From: Micromonospora tulbaghiae
GTDB lineage: Bacteria; Actinomycetota; Actinomycetes; Mycobacteriales; Micromonosporaceae
Assembly (NCBI RefSeq): GCF_900091605.1
Contig: NZ_FMCQ01000007.1
Coordinates: 62,001-126,000, forward strand
Length of the DNA stretch: 64,000 nucleotides
Reading direction: 5' to 3'
Shown here piece after piece: positions 24,845-33,639 of this stretch. The position numbers and the translations under genes are program-made. Under the pieces are notes generated by a model. The model had not been told where the DNA came from. It ran no database searches and saw only the letters and a program-made list of their open reading frames with translations. How positions within the stretch are numbered: position 1 is the stretch's first letter; each line of letters opens with the position of its first letter.

Positions 24845-26187
24845 CCGACGCAACGCAGCGCAGCCAACGGTTTACGGACAAAGAGTCAGTCGAGAACCTT
24901 GAGGGAGTGCCCACCGGGTTTTTGGCCTACCCGGTATACCTCTGGAGGGTCGCCCAGGACGGCACCCCCCTCGAACGCGTCGACCGCCGCGCCCGCGAGT
25001 TCGTTCTCCGGCCGCGCAACATCCCTGCCGATGAGGTCATCCGCGCCGTAGTTCGCGCAGCGCCGGAACGTCTCGACATGGTCCGCAGAGGTTGGGCTTA
25101 TCTGAGACGCCGACACAATACCGAGGCGGTTCCGCTCGCCGTCGGCCTCGCCAACGACGGGCTCGTCGAACTCACCGTCGCGGCCAACCGAGCCAACATC
25201 TCGGTCCTGGGAACTATCAGCGGCTGGCAACCTACCCCGCTGATCCAGGACCTTCTGGACCAGAACCTTGCCCTCAACGCCCAAGTTCGAGAAACCACGA
25301 CCGCGCACGCAGCCGCTGCCGCGGCAGCCCTGCGCAACGCGGGCCTGAAGTGCGACACAAGCAGCCTGCTCGCCGCCATCGATACGGCCACCGCACGACC
25401 ACGAACGAACACCCGCATCGTCGCCACCCTCACCGCAGCGGCCGAAGCTCTGTCCCGAGGTGACATCTACGCAGGCAGGCGAGCCTTCAGCCAGCGCCAC
25501 TTCGACGACTCTAAGGAGATCGACGTCGACCAGATTCTGGCCGACGCCGGCGTCAGCAACGACATCCGCCAACAGCTTGGCGTCTACCGGTACGGCACCA
25601 TCGACATCGCTGGACCGATCACCGTAACCAGCCGCGAAGATCCCGACGCAACCGCTTGCCTCCGAGGACTTCCAGGGCCGTGGAGCCTTCCTGCCGACCT
25701 GGAGCGACTGTCCCTCACCTGCAACGGTGCAGTCCTTCTCGTCATCGAGAACAAAGATCCAGCCCAGCACCTCAGCAGAACGCGCCCCGACGTCGCCGTG
25801 TGGTACCTCTCCGGCTACAGCGGGCCCACCCAATTGCAGATGCTGAAAGAGTTGGCAACAACCGCTCGCGAGACCATTGCAATCACCGACGCGGACGCCC
25901 ACGGCGTCATGATCGCGAGCCAAGTCCTGTCGGCGGTCAAAGATGCTCGGATTGCGGACTTGGGAACTCACCCCCATAAGCCCCGCAAACGGCTAATGGA
26001 CAAGGCTGCAGCCGCCGCCCTACTCGGTGAGCTCATTGGCGACGAGACTGCGCCGTCATCACTGCGCGAATTCGCCCGCTCAGTGATGATTCGAGGCTAC
26101 GACGTCGAACAAGACGACATGACCGACGCAGCATTGGACCTTCTACTTCCTCAAGAAGGCCTGCCGACGGAACTCTCCAACTCGTGA
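24841..26187 (+). CDS. jetD: Toprim-containing nuclease subunit (JetD-like)
   Basis: This protein has 448 residues from ATG 24841. The C-terminal half has a DUF2220-like Toprim domain: VIENKDP near 300 supplies the catalytic Glu, and TDADAHGVMIA near 348 supplies the DxD metal pair followed by the His typical of JetD and topoisomerase VI-like Toprims. WYLSGYSGPTQ between them matches the G-rich strand of the family. The N-terminal half is helical (arm domain). In Wadjet this subunit cuts plasmid DNA once the SMC part has extruded a loop. It ends the operon; a convergent gene follows at 26567. Confidence 0.75.
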   Translation: MTDATQRSQRFTDKESVENLEGVPTGFLAYPVYLWRVAQDGTPLERVDRRAREFVLRPRNIPADEVIRAVVRAAPERLDMVRRGWAYLRRRHNTEAVPLAVGLANDGLVELTVAANRANISVLGTISGWQPTPLIQDLLDQNLALNAQVRETTTAHAAAAAAALRNAGLKCDTSSLLAAIDTATARPRTNTRIVATLTAAAEALSRGDIYAGRRAFSQRHFDDSKEIDVDQILADAGVSNDIRQQLGVYRYGTIDIAGPITVTSREDPDATACLRGLPGPWSLPADLERLSLTCNGAVLLVIENKDPAQHLSRTRPDVAVWYLSGYSGPTQLQMLKELATTARETIAITDADAHGVMIASQVLSAVKDARIADLGTHPHKPRKRLMDKAAAAALLGELIGDETAPSSLREFARSVMIRGYDVEQDDMTDAALDLLLPQEGLPTELSNS

Positions 26188-26566
26188 ATCCAGACGTAGT
26201 GCTGGGAATCCAAAGGGCCGGAACCTGGATAGAGGTCGACAGGGTAAACCCCGCAGAGGTTGGCGGTGCCGCCCCTCGTTGCCCTTGAAGGGCGGGCCCG
26301 CCCAAGTCTTGCGCATCGTCGGATAGGCGGCGCTTGGCCATCCAGTTCTACCGCATAGGCGGCACGTACCAGGGCTTGGCCGCGGAGGTCTTGAGGACGC
26401 CATCGACCAAGCTCCGCTTACTTCTGGCAGCGAAGCGACATACCAGGTCGCGAGCAGCTACACCTAGTGACTCCTGTGCGCTCCGGCACGTACGTCGCCC
26501 AAGAGACGATCGTCGGCGACTAGTCATCCGGGAAAAGTGTAGCTCCTCTCCAGAAGAAAGGGCAGA
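26188..26566. other. Convergent intergenic stretch
   Basis: This 379-bp gap lies between the ends of the SMC operon (plus) and the Gabija-like pair (minus). The palindrome GGGCGGGCCCGCCC at 26290-26303 could form a bidirectional terminator hairpin. Short frames here have poor codon bias; I see no gene. Confidence 0.4.
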
Positions 26567-28267
26567 TCACGATGTCAGCGGCGGCTGTGTGGCGTGGCGG
26601 ACGATCACGACGTGATGTCGCGCCCGAGTGATGGCTACACGTAGAAGGCGCCTGCGCGCACGTATGTCGCTATCGGAGGAGGATGGATCGATAAGTTGGT
26701 CTCGACCGAACTTCGTCTCAGCGATGATCACACCATCGAACTCCTTGCCCTTTGACTTGTGCATGTTCATAAAGCTGACGTGGGCTGCTTCCTCGAAGCG
26801 GTTCTCGTCGATCATCCTGTTCGCCAAGACCCGTCGCACGACAGCGGCAGCATCGATATAGGCGTTTCCGTCCCAGGTGTCGATCAGCGCCCGGCCGATG
26901 GCGTCGGTGGCTTTCAAGAGTCGCACAAGGCGTGCCTTCGCGAACAATTCGCTGAGCTCTGCCGAACCCGTGAGGCGTGCCCTGGCAAGCTGCCAGTCCT
27001 GCACGGGGTTGCCGCTGAGTTGGATTCCTTCCGCCTGAGCCTTGAGTAGCACCGTGGCGGTCTTCGCCCGGATCGTCGTGTTTGACTTCAGAGCAGTCAG
27101 GGCGCGTTCAAGAGTCCTAACGGTGGATTTTGCGCCGGAGGTTTTGGTGGCTTTCACTCGAAAGTAGTCACATACCGCCTCCAACGTTGCGAGTAACGCG
27201 TCTTCGTGTCGCAGGCCTGGCCATTCCATGATCGACGCGACTGCGTATGCGGCAGTGGACGCTAGGTCTTGATCGAGATGCAGTTCGTGTTCAACGGCGG
27301 GATAGACGGTGCCGTTGATCTCAGCGTCGGTTGAGACGGCTTCGGACAACCGGCCGACGAGGGCGTTGGTGGGCGCCAGCACTGCGATCGTCGGCTCTGT
27401 GTCGAGCTTCTTTTGGAGATAGTCTCGAAGTGCTATTAAATACTGGTGGATGCGGGTTTCGACGGAACTCGGCCATGTGTATGTGCCGATGGTGACGTCG
27501 TTTGGTACGGGTACTGTAGGATCATTATTCAATACGGCGTTCGCATATGCGAGTAAGCCGTTTCCTGGGCTCCGATGGTTGTCCTTGGACAGGTCGAACG
27601 ATCTAGGGTTCAAGAAGTCCATGGCGTGTTGGATACGCAACTCATCGACGCCTGGCACGTAATCAAAGATCCGCTGGTCCGGGTCGGCGAGGCAGATGAT
27701 CGTCGAAGCATGGCTGAGCGCCTTGATGGCCCGCCATTGGTCTTCGTTGGTGTCCTGGAACTCGTCGACGATGACGGTCGGGTAGGTGTCGCTGTACAGC
27801 GCGGCAAGCTTTGGGTATTCCTCGAACAGGGTGGCAGCGGTCCAGGCCAGGAGGTCGAAGACGTATCGCCCTTCCTCTTGGGCCATGCGTAGCGTTTCGA
27901 CTGTCCAGTCGCCATCGAAGTCTGCTCGTAGTTGATGTTCGCGATCGGGCGTGATAAACGCGGATGGCAAACCGGTGCGAAGTCTGCCGTGGCTTTTGAC
28001 GACGTCCATGAAGAAGGCGTGGAAGGTGCGGACTTCGAGTCGTTGACGGACACTTCGGTTGAGCAGGCCTGACATCCGGTCGGTGATCTGCCGGACAGCG
28101 GCACGAGAGAAGCTGAGGAAAAGAACTTTCTGCTCAACCTTCAGTTCGGCTACGCCAGCCTTCGCCTTGAGCAACGCGATCGTGGTCTTGCCACACCCGG
28201 GGCCGCCACTGATCAACAGGTGTCCTTCCACGGCAAGAATGGCAAGACGGTCATTGTCAAGATCCAT
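26567..28267 (-). CDS. gajB: UvrD-like helicase of a Gabija-type pair (GajB-like)
   Basis: This protein has 566 residues from ATG 28267; the start lies 11 bp inside the end of the upstream nuclease gene, so the two are coupled. SF1A motifs are complete: ISGGPGCGKTT (20-29), VIVDEFQDTNEDQW (about 166), CLADPDQRIFDY (motif III), KSKGKEFDGVII (motif V) and VAITRARHHVVIV (motif VI). Length fits GajB rather than full UvrD. In Gabija, GajB assembles with GajA and senses or processes DNA termini. OLD-UvrD pairs outside strict Gabija exist, so the name is by organisation. GC content and codon bias are lower than in the SbcCD operon, suggesting separate acquisition. Confidence 0.8.
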   Translation of the reverse strand: MDLDNDRLAILAVEGHLLISGGPGCGKTTIALLKAKAGVAELKVEQKVLFLSFSRAAVRQITDRMSGLLNRSVRQRLEVRTFHAFFMDVVKSHGRLRTGLPSAFITPDREHQLRADFDGDWTVETLRMAQEEGRYVFDLLAWTAATLFEEYPKLAALYSDTYPTVIVDEFQDTNEDQWRAIKALSHASTIICLADPDQRIFDYVPGVDELRIQHAMDFLNPRSFDLSKDNHRSPGNGLLAYANAVLNNDPTVPVPNDVTIGTYTWPSSVETRIHQYLIALRDYLQKKLDTEPTIAVLAPTNALVGRLSEAVSTDAEINGTVYPAVEHELHLDQDLASTAAYAVASIMEWPGLRHEDALLATLEAVCDYFRVKATKTSGAKSTVRTLERALTALKSNTTIRAKTATVLLKAQAEGIQLSGNPVQDWQLARARLTGSAELSELFAKARLVRLLKATDAIGRALIDTWDGNAYIDAAAVVRRVLANRMIDENRFEEAAHVSFMNMHKSKGKEFDGVIIAETKFGRDQLIDPSSSDSDIRARRRLLRVAITRARHHVVIVRHATQPPLTS

Positions 28268-30152
28268 GCGCTTGACCGTCAGACTCCTCGGTGGTGTCCT
28301 CGCCGGAGCTTCCCTCAAGCGCCTGGTTGATCTTCACCAAGAAGTCGACGAACGAGTGCGGAAGCTCTGCGCGTGTCCCACATTCGCCTATCAGCAGCGA
28401 CGCGTACCCGTCGAGCGCACCTTTGCGCTTCTTGAGCAGACTCAGCGTGAGTTGCCTGACGTCGTCGTCGTTGGCGTCCGAGGCCAACGTTCCGCACTCG
28501 GAGGGATAGTCGGACCTCGTGGCGACGTTGAGACAGAATCTGCGCTGCACCTGGACCGGGATCTCAGCCACCAACAGCGCTTCAACGCCGGCATACGAAA
28601 TCTGCTGGTAGAGCGTGAACTGACTCGTCTTCGCCTGCTGGTCGGGCGACAAGGGCTTCGTCGGTGTGTCGTGTATGCCGAAGACAGGTTTGCCCATCGC
28701 GCTGAAGACCGGCGCGTACAGCGGCACGGAGACGTCGTTGCCGGCGTCGAAGAAGGTGAGGCCGACCAGGTCGGGATGCTGGTAGCCGGCACTCTTGTCC
28801 TGCTCAAGGACGTCGGCGGCGACGCGGAACGCGACCGCTTCGGTCGCGCCTTCGACGACGCACACCGCTCGGGCAAGGACCGCCTCGGCGAACTCGCGCT
28901 GCTTGCCCTTGTACTTCTTGATCTTGTAGTCGGGCGGCAGCGCGATTGGGCTGCCGCTGAGGTCGCCGGCGTCGTCGCGGGAAACAGCCACCACATGATC
29001 CGGTTCGAACATCTCGATCACGTACGGCGAATGGGAGGTGACGATCACTTGATCCATCTGCTCAAGCGCGAAGCGCACCAGCCGTCGTTGCGCGTGAGGG
29101 GGCAGGGCAATCTCCGGCTCCTCCATCGCGAAGATCACCGACTGGTCGCCCTTGAGTTTAGCGATGTAGGTCAGGAGCGCGAAGACAAGAAGGTTCAGCG
29201 ACCCGGTGCTCAGTCGGTTGAACGGCACCGCATATGTCCCCGGCTGGGGTGAGACGAACAGCTTCAACACGTCCCGCAGATGCTCGCGGGTGAGATCCGA
29301 TACGTGGACATCGACGGCCGAGCCGTGATCAGTGAGGGTGACGAACTGGCCGATCAGCTCTCGGACTTCAGTTCGGATCTTGGAGAAGCCGGAGGTGCTG
29401 TCGGTGACCACGACCTCTGCCACGTCGCGGAGCGCACGCTCCCAGAGGGAGGCCTCCGCGCCTTGGGCTTCGAGACGGACGATGGTGTCGAGCAACGATC
29501 CCCGTTGGAAGCTGAGGGCTCGGCTACCGGTCCGGTTGGCCCTGAGGTAGAGGAAGCCGCACAGCCTCTTGTCATCTCGCTTGAAGGGCCTGAGACCCTT
29601 ACCGAGGTCATCGGCGAAGTCCGAGAAGTCGTCTGGCACCGTCTCTGGGTAGGCAAAGTAGGTGGCGCCGACGAAGTCGTCCTCCTCAGGGTCGAAGCGG
29701 CCTAGGAAAACGACGGGCAGGCACCATTCTCCCACGTCAGGGCGTTGGGCATCGCTCTGAGCGCCGTGGTCGATGCCCGCCGGGATGTCGCTCGCAGGCG
29801 ACAGCGCACCAGGTACGACCAGGTCGAGGAGTTGCCTCGAGGTAGGTGACCATACCCTCAGATGGCTACGGAAACGGCGGGTCGCCTCCTCCGACAGATC
29901 CGTCAAAATGACCTCAATGCGGATCTCGGGGGTGCTGCCGTCCTCGAGCAAATAACGCCCGCAATGAAAGTCGTGCTCCTCGATGATGGGACGCCGCGCC
30001 AGTCGCTCGGGCCCGAGCACCAGGTCCAGCGCATCACAGATCGTGGACTTGCCAACGCTGTTGCCGCCTACCAGGAGCGAGTTTCCGTCAAAGAGCACGG
30101 TGCCCTCCCGCACACCGCGGAAGTTCCGGCACATGATTCGACTGACCTTCAC
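28257..30152 (-). CDS. gajA: OLD-family ATPase-nuclease of a Gabija-type pair (GajA-like)
   Basis: This 631-residue protein has an ABC-type ATPase: Walker A GGNSVGKST at 29-37, signature LSTGSLN (about 315), Walker B VIFAMEEPE (about 340) and switch TSHSPYVIE. A Toprim domain follows: VVEGATEA near 434 supplies the Glu, and GLTFFDAGND and GIHDTPTKP lie further on. The Toprim DxD is atypical (HD at the second site), so nuclease metal ligands should be checked. Domain order is that of class 2 OLD nucleases and GajA. In Gabija this protein nicks invading DNA when nucleotide pools fall. It lies on the minus strand, opposite the other defence operons. Confidence 0.8.
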   Translation of the reverse strand: MKVSRIMCRNFRGVREGTVLFDGNSLLVGGNSVGKSTICDALDLVLGPERLARRPIIEEHDFHCGRYLLEDGSTPEIRIEVILTDLSEEATRRFRSHLRVWSPTSRQLLDLVVPGALSPASDIPAGIDHGAQSDAQRPDVGEWCLPVVFLGRFDPEEDDFVGATYFAYPETVPDDFSDFADDLGKGLRPFKRDDKRLCGFLYLRANRTGSRALSFQRGSLLDTIVRLEAQGAEASLWERALRDVAEVVVTDSTSGFSKIRTEVRELIGQFVTLTDHGSAVDVHVSDLTREHLRDVLKLFVSPQPGTYAVPFNRLSTGSLNLLVFALLTYIAKLKGDQSVIFAMEEPEIALPPHAQRRLVRFALEQMDQVIVTSHSPYVIEMFEPDHVVAVSRDDAGDLSGSPIALPPDYKIKKYKGKQREFAEAVLARAVCVVEGATEAVAFRVAADVLEQDKSAGYQHPDLVGLTFFDAGNDVSVPLYAPVFSAMGKPVFGIHDTPTKPLSPDQQAKTSQFTLYQQISYAGVEALLVAEIPVQVQRRFCLNVATRSDYPSECGTLASDANDDDVRQLTLSLLKKRKGALDGYASLLIGECGTRAELPHSFVDFLVKINQALEGSSGEDTTEESDGQAHGS

Positions 30153-30266
30153 TCGGCCTCCCCTGCTGTCACGTTGGCTACATCTGGCTCATCGGCATGT
30201 CCCGCCTAGATCGGTCCGTGGCTCAAGCCGCTGCGGAACTCGGTGGTCTGCCAGCGGTGCGCGACA

Positions 30267-30272
30267 TATAGT
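30267..30272 (+). promoter_or_regulatory. -10 element, leaderless start at 30279
   Basis: TATAGT lies 6 bp upstream of the GTG at 30279. No ribosome-binding site precedes the GTG, so a leaderless mRNA is likely and this decides the start. Confidence 0.55.
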
Positions 30273-30278
30273 CCGATC

Positions 30279-30902
30279 GTGTCAAAGACGAACAAGATTG
30301 CTTTCCGGTTCGCCATCGACAGTGGACCGTCTACTGGGCTTGGCTGCGGCTCTTGGCGGGTGTGGACCAGCAAGAATAGGGAGGATACCTACATCGCCGA
30401 CCGCGGCCTAGGGGGCACTTGGAAGATCTCCCTGCATGGCGATGTCGCGTGGCGGTACGCCGTCACCTCCGAGCACATGCGGGACGCCGAAAAACCGGTC
30501 CTGCCTACAGACCACGACCGGGCGCCATGGAAGTTCACCCCGCCATCCTTCACGGACGGCCGGCGGCTGTCGTTCTTCATCGCGGTCACCCGCGGCGCAA
30601 TGCTGCCCGAGACACCTGATCCAGCCGCCGCGCCGATTCTCGTCGAGGACCGGTGGGACCGGATGAGCATCGCTGAGGTATGGATGACCGAGCCCGGCGC
30701 TGGGCTCACCGACTCCCACACGGTCGTCGGAGGACCGCTGCCCCTACCAAGCGGCCGGCAGGTCTGGGTCACCCGGCGCATCGTGCCGGTCCATGGCGAA
30801 CCTGAGACCGGCATCGTCAGCGCCATGGTCGAGCCGATCACCCACGACATCGCCGGCGTTTCCACCCCAGGAGTGATCATCCGCGCGGTCCGGCTTGGCT
30901 AG
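30279..30902 (+). CDS. Hypothetical protein near the defence island
   Basis: This protein has 207 residues from a leaderless GTG at 30279. The N-terminus reads as a strand-rich fold: IAFRFAIDSG, then SWRVWTSKNREDTYIADRG and WKISLHGDVAWRYA. This WRVWT...SLH pattern recurs in uncharacterised actinomycete proteins that I recall from the surroundings of accessory loci; no function is known to me. There is no membrane segment or catalytic motif. It is divergent from the Gabija-like pair, with starts about 130 bp apart, so it might share regulation with it. Confidence 0.65.
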   Translation: MSKTNKIAFRFAIDSGPSTGLGCGSWRVWTSKNREDTYIADRGLGGTWKISLHGDVAWRYAVTSEHMRDAEKPVLPTDHDRAPWKFTPPSFTDGRRLSFFIAVTRGAMLPETPDPAAAPILVEDRWDRMSIAEVWMTEPGAGLTDSHTVVGGPLPLPSGRQVWVTRRIVPVHGEPETGIVSAMVEPITHDIAGVSTPGVIIRAVRLG

Positions 30903-31151
30903 GCTCGGCCGCTCAGACCGAGACTCGGGATCCGCGCCGCCGCCATCCTGGCCGTATCGCCGGGCAGCCGTGCCGACACCATAGATACTCTTATCGGTAC
31001 ACCTTCTGTAGTCATAATTGTCACTATGTGCGGTGGCGCCAGCCTGATGGGAGGTTACAGCGGACGAAGCGTTGCAGGACGTGTCACCACGCGCTTTAGC
31101 CGTGGGCTCACTCGGCTGATCGGTCGCCGCCGCCAGACGCCTGGCCTGACC

Positions 31152-31778
31152 TCACCCACGCTGCCCCGCTCGACGCATGCCCTGACCACCGCCCGCATCT
31201 CCGTCCTGCTGCGACTCGGTCAAGTCGAGAATCATCGAGTCGTATACAGGAGCGTCATCGAAGGGTTGAAGTTCGCCGATCATTTGCCAACCCCAACTGC
31301 GGTATGCGGCCTTGGCGGCGACATTGTCAGGCAGTACGAGTAGCGTTGCTCGCTCCTCGCTTGCCTCCTCAATGAGGGCATCATGCAACTGTCGGGCGAT
31401 CCCGCGACGTCGCCATCTCTTTCGCACCATGATTTCGTTGAGGGCAAACGTTCTGGTGCCGGTTTCAACGAGTGCCTTCGCATCCACGGCGGATCGCAAC
31501 CCTTGCCACCACCGCGATTCCGCGGGCAATGTATAACCCAAGGCATATCCGACCAGCGTTTCGTCGACCTTGCCGGCAACAGCCCGAAACCCATTCCTTG
31601 TGGCGTAGGCCGTTAGCCGACTCCAGTATGTCTCAGAGGAGAAGAAGGGATCATTAAGCTGCCCGTCATATACCTCTTCGTAAACCTCGATCAGCTCATC
31701 CCGATATTCATGGAAAGACTCTTGTTCCAGCTTTCGGATTTGCACAGCAAGAATCTTCTCGTCCAACTCCATGGTCAC
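31152..31778 (-). CDS. GNAT-family N-acetyltransferase
   Basis: This 208-residue protein has the acetyl-CoA loop VRKRWRRRGIARQLHDALI around 120-138, containing the R-x-x-G-x-A pyrophosphate motif. ATLLVLPDNVAAKAAYRSWGW follows, with the classic N-x-x-A-x-x-x-Y-x-x-x-G-F/W closing helix. The start ATG at 31778 overlaps the stop of the upstream regulator gene (31775), so it is probably controlled by that regulator. Substrate is unknown; size and divergence allow a small-molecule or protein N-terminal acetyltransferase. The C-terminal 15 residues are Gly/Gln/Asp-rich and likely disordered. Confidence 0.85.
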   Translation of the reverse strand: MTMELDEKILAVQIRKLEQESFHEYRDELIEVYEEVYDGQLNDPFFSSETYWSRLTAYATRNGFRAVAGKVDETLVGYALGYTLPAESRWWQGLRSAVDAKALVETGTRTFALNEIMVRKRWRRRGIARQLHDALIEEASEERATLLVLPDNVAAKAAYRSWGWQMIGELQPFDDAPVYDSMILDLTESQQDGDAGGGQGMRRAGQRG

Positions 31779-33187
31779 ATCTTTCGGTATCGATCGAGGA
31801 ACGAGTCGACTTCGGCAACGCCCTGGTGGGCTGCGAAAAGTTGCGACAACTTCGCCATTTCTGTCGAGACTCGTGAGCTTGCCACTTCGCCAACCATGTC
31901 GTTCAGTGCGGCATGCGCTGCGCCGGCCGCACCTTCCGGTTCACCCTGCAGGAGGCGTGCATGGGCGAGCCGGACGCGGTACAACGCTCGGTTTCGTGCG
32001 TAACCGTCGCTGTAGCCGCTGACAGCTGCGTCGAGCAACTTCTCCGCGCGGACCGGCCTGCCGAGCGTTAGCTGGCACGTGCCGTGGAGCCCATCGATCT
32101 CGGTGTGGCTCAGGAAGGAGCACCACTCTGCGGCTGGCTTCTCGCTGTCACGGTCGACGATCCTCCGTGCGTTCGTGAGGGCGGCCTCGGAGCCGCGCGC
32201 ATCGCCGGTCAGCGATGACGCGACGGCGAGACGCAGCCAGGGGATGGCGGCTAAGCGCGGATGCTGATTGATTGTAGGTACCTGCGCGGCGGATGAGGCG
32301 AAGCGGAGGGCCTCTCGCGGTCGGTTGAGTGAGTTGGCCTGACCTGCCAGGTAGGTAAGGGCTGCCGTTTCGACCTCTCGATCCTGCGCTTGTCGCGCCA
32401 GGATCAGCGCTTCTGTGAAGCGTGTACGGGCGACGACATGCTCGCCCGCGTCGAGGGCGAGCCATCCGGTGCACATCTCCAGACGGGCGGTGACCTTGAG
32501 GAGCCGGCTCTCCGTGGGGGAGGAGTAGGAGCCCTGTTCCAGCATCGAGTAGCCGTCACGGACTTTGATGGCGGCGGCCTGCCATAGGCTGCCGCCGCCG
32601 ATCTGATAGTCGAGGCTGTACAGATGCCTCACGCTGCGCTCCAACGGCACCACGTCCCCGACACCGATCTTGCGCGCCCGGCCGTTGCTGAAATCTGGAA
32701 GACGCTTCTCGGCGCCTGCCATAGCAGCTATCACGCCTAACGTCACTACTGCCCGTCGCCTCACATCACCCGACGTTACGCCTTGCGGCTGCGCTAGCGT
32801 TTCGCCAGTTCCGTCCGGTAGTGAAGCGGCGTCCAGGACTTGGCCGTCATGATCGGCGGAGACCACTGCGTGAGTACGCCGTGGGCTGTAGAGGCCGAGA
32901 TCGGCGTCACTTGCGGCGCCAAGCACGAGTCGTAGCGCGGCACGTCGCTCTTCGCTGGGCCATCGGTGCTCTCCGCGTTCCAGCTTGCCGATCCAACGGT
33001 GGTCGACACATTGGGCGGTGAGGTTGCGGTCTGGGTAGAGCTGGGCCAGGGCGGTGTTGACGGCGTCGGCCAGCTCAGTCCGGGACATGCGCTGTCCGGG
33101 TCGCCGTGGTGACGGCAAGCCCGCGCGCCTCGCGGCAAGCTGCGCGTTCGGCGTGATCAGCGTGTCCGGATGACGAGGCACCGACAC
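31775..33187 (-). CDS. XRE-like regulator with TPR-type helical repeats
   Basis: This protein has 470 residues when started at GTG 33187; an upstream in-frame start at 33304 is possible. MSRTELADAVNTALAQLY followed by WIGKLERGEHRWPSEERRAALR (about residues 35-85) is the lambda-repressor-like HTH found in actinomycete regulators. After a short Ala-rich linker, residues 150-470 are helical pairs with TPR character (ARTRFTEALILARQA, EVETAALTYLAGQAN). Such proteins are usually ligand- or peptide-responsive regulators. The gene overlaps the downstream GNAT by 4 bp, implying that it controls or works with it. Confidence 0.8.
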   Translation of the reverse strand: MSVPRHPDTLITPNAQLAARRAGLPSPRRPGQRMSRTELADAVNTALAQLYPDRNLTAQCVDHRWIGKLERGEHRWPSEERRAALRLVLGAASDADLGLYSPRRTHAVVSADHDGQVLDAASLPDGTGETLAQPQGVTSGDVRRRAVVTLGVIAAMAGAEKRLPDFSNGRARKIGVGDVVPLERSVRHLYSLDYQIGGGSLWQAAAIKVRDGYSMLEQGSYSSPTESRLLKVTARLEMCTGWLALDAGEHVVARTRFTEALILARQAQDREVETAALTYLAGQANSLNRPREALRFASSAAQVPTINQHPRLAAIPWLRLAVASSLTGDARGSEAALTNARRIVDRDSEKPAAEWCSFLSHTEIDGLHGTCQLTLGRPVRAEKLLDAAVSGYSDGYARNRALYRVRLAHARLLQGEPEGAAGAAHAALNDMVGEVASSRVSTEMAKLSQLFAAHQGVAEVDSFLDRYRKM

Positions 33188-33402
33188 ACCCTTCCCCGTC
33201 GACTTGACTGGACTCACGTGAATCTGCGGACTCGCCGGTACATCCTCAGTCGCGGCCCTGTGGACATCGCGCGGCCCTTGCTGCCATCGTGGCGTCAGGG
33301 TCACGCAGAGTCAAGGCGACCTTGAGTGGCGTCGCCGAGACCCGAAGACCGGTCTCGATCGCCTGGGTGCGGGAAGCACTGTGACGAGATGCTCGGGTTC
33401 TG

Positions 33403-33618
33403 CTACTGCTCCCTTGCGGCCGGAGGGGGTTCCGCGATCGCGGACGCCTGCGTGAAGGTGCACCATTGCCTGGGGGCGAATCGCAGTACCGGTCCGGTGC
33501 TGTTCTTCGAATCGCGTACCAGGATCGGTTCGTGGGTGCTGGCGACTTCGGCGCAGTTGCCCTCGTCGCTGTGACTGGACTTGCGTTGGGTGAGCTGGGT
33601 ACTGGGCCGAATGGTCAT
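33403..33618 (-). CDS. DUF397 domain-containing protein
   Basis: This 71-residue protein starts at ATG 33618 after GGAGCCTCG. It has the DUF397 signature: QRKSSHSDEGNCAEVA, VRDSKN-TGPVLRF and a final WCTFTQA. In Streptomyces and Micromonosporaceae such small proteins pair with an upstream XRE-DUF5753 regulator and act as its partner (BldB/WhiJ-type modules). Here the upstream regulator is frameshifted, so this gene may be orphaned. Its frame and codon bias look intact. Confidence 0.85.
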   Translation of the reverse strand: MTIRPSTQLTQRKSSHSDEGNCAEVASTHEPILVRDSKNSTGPVLRFAPRQWCTFTQASAIAEPPPAAREQ

Positions 33619-33639
33619 ATCGAGGCTCCTTCGGTGGGT

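Noticed and set aside
19312..26187. Housekeeping condensin (MukBEF or Smc-ScpAB)
   Set aside because: The Toprim nuclease gene at the end and the accessory setting fit a Wadjet/Mks-type system better than a chromosome condensin.
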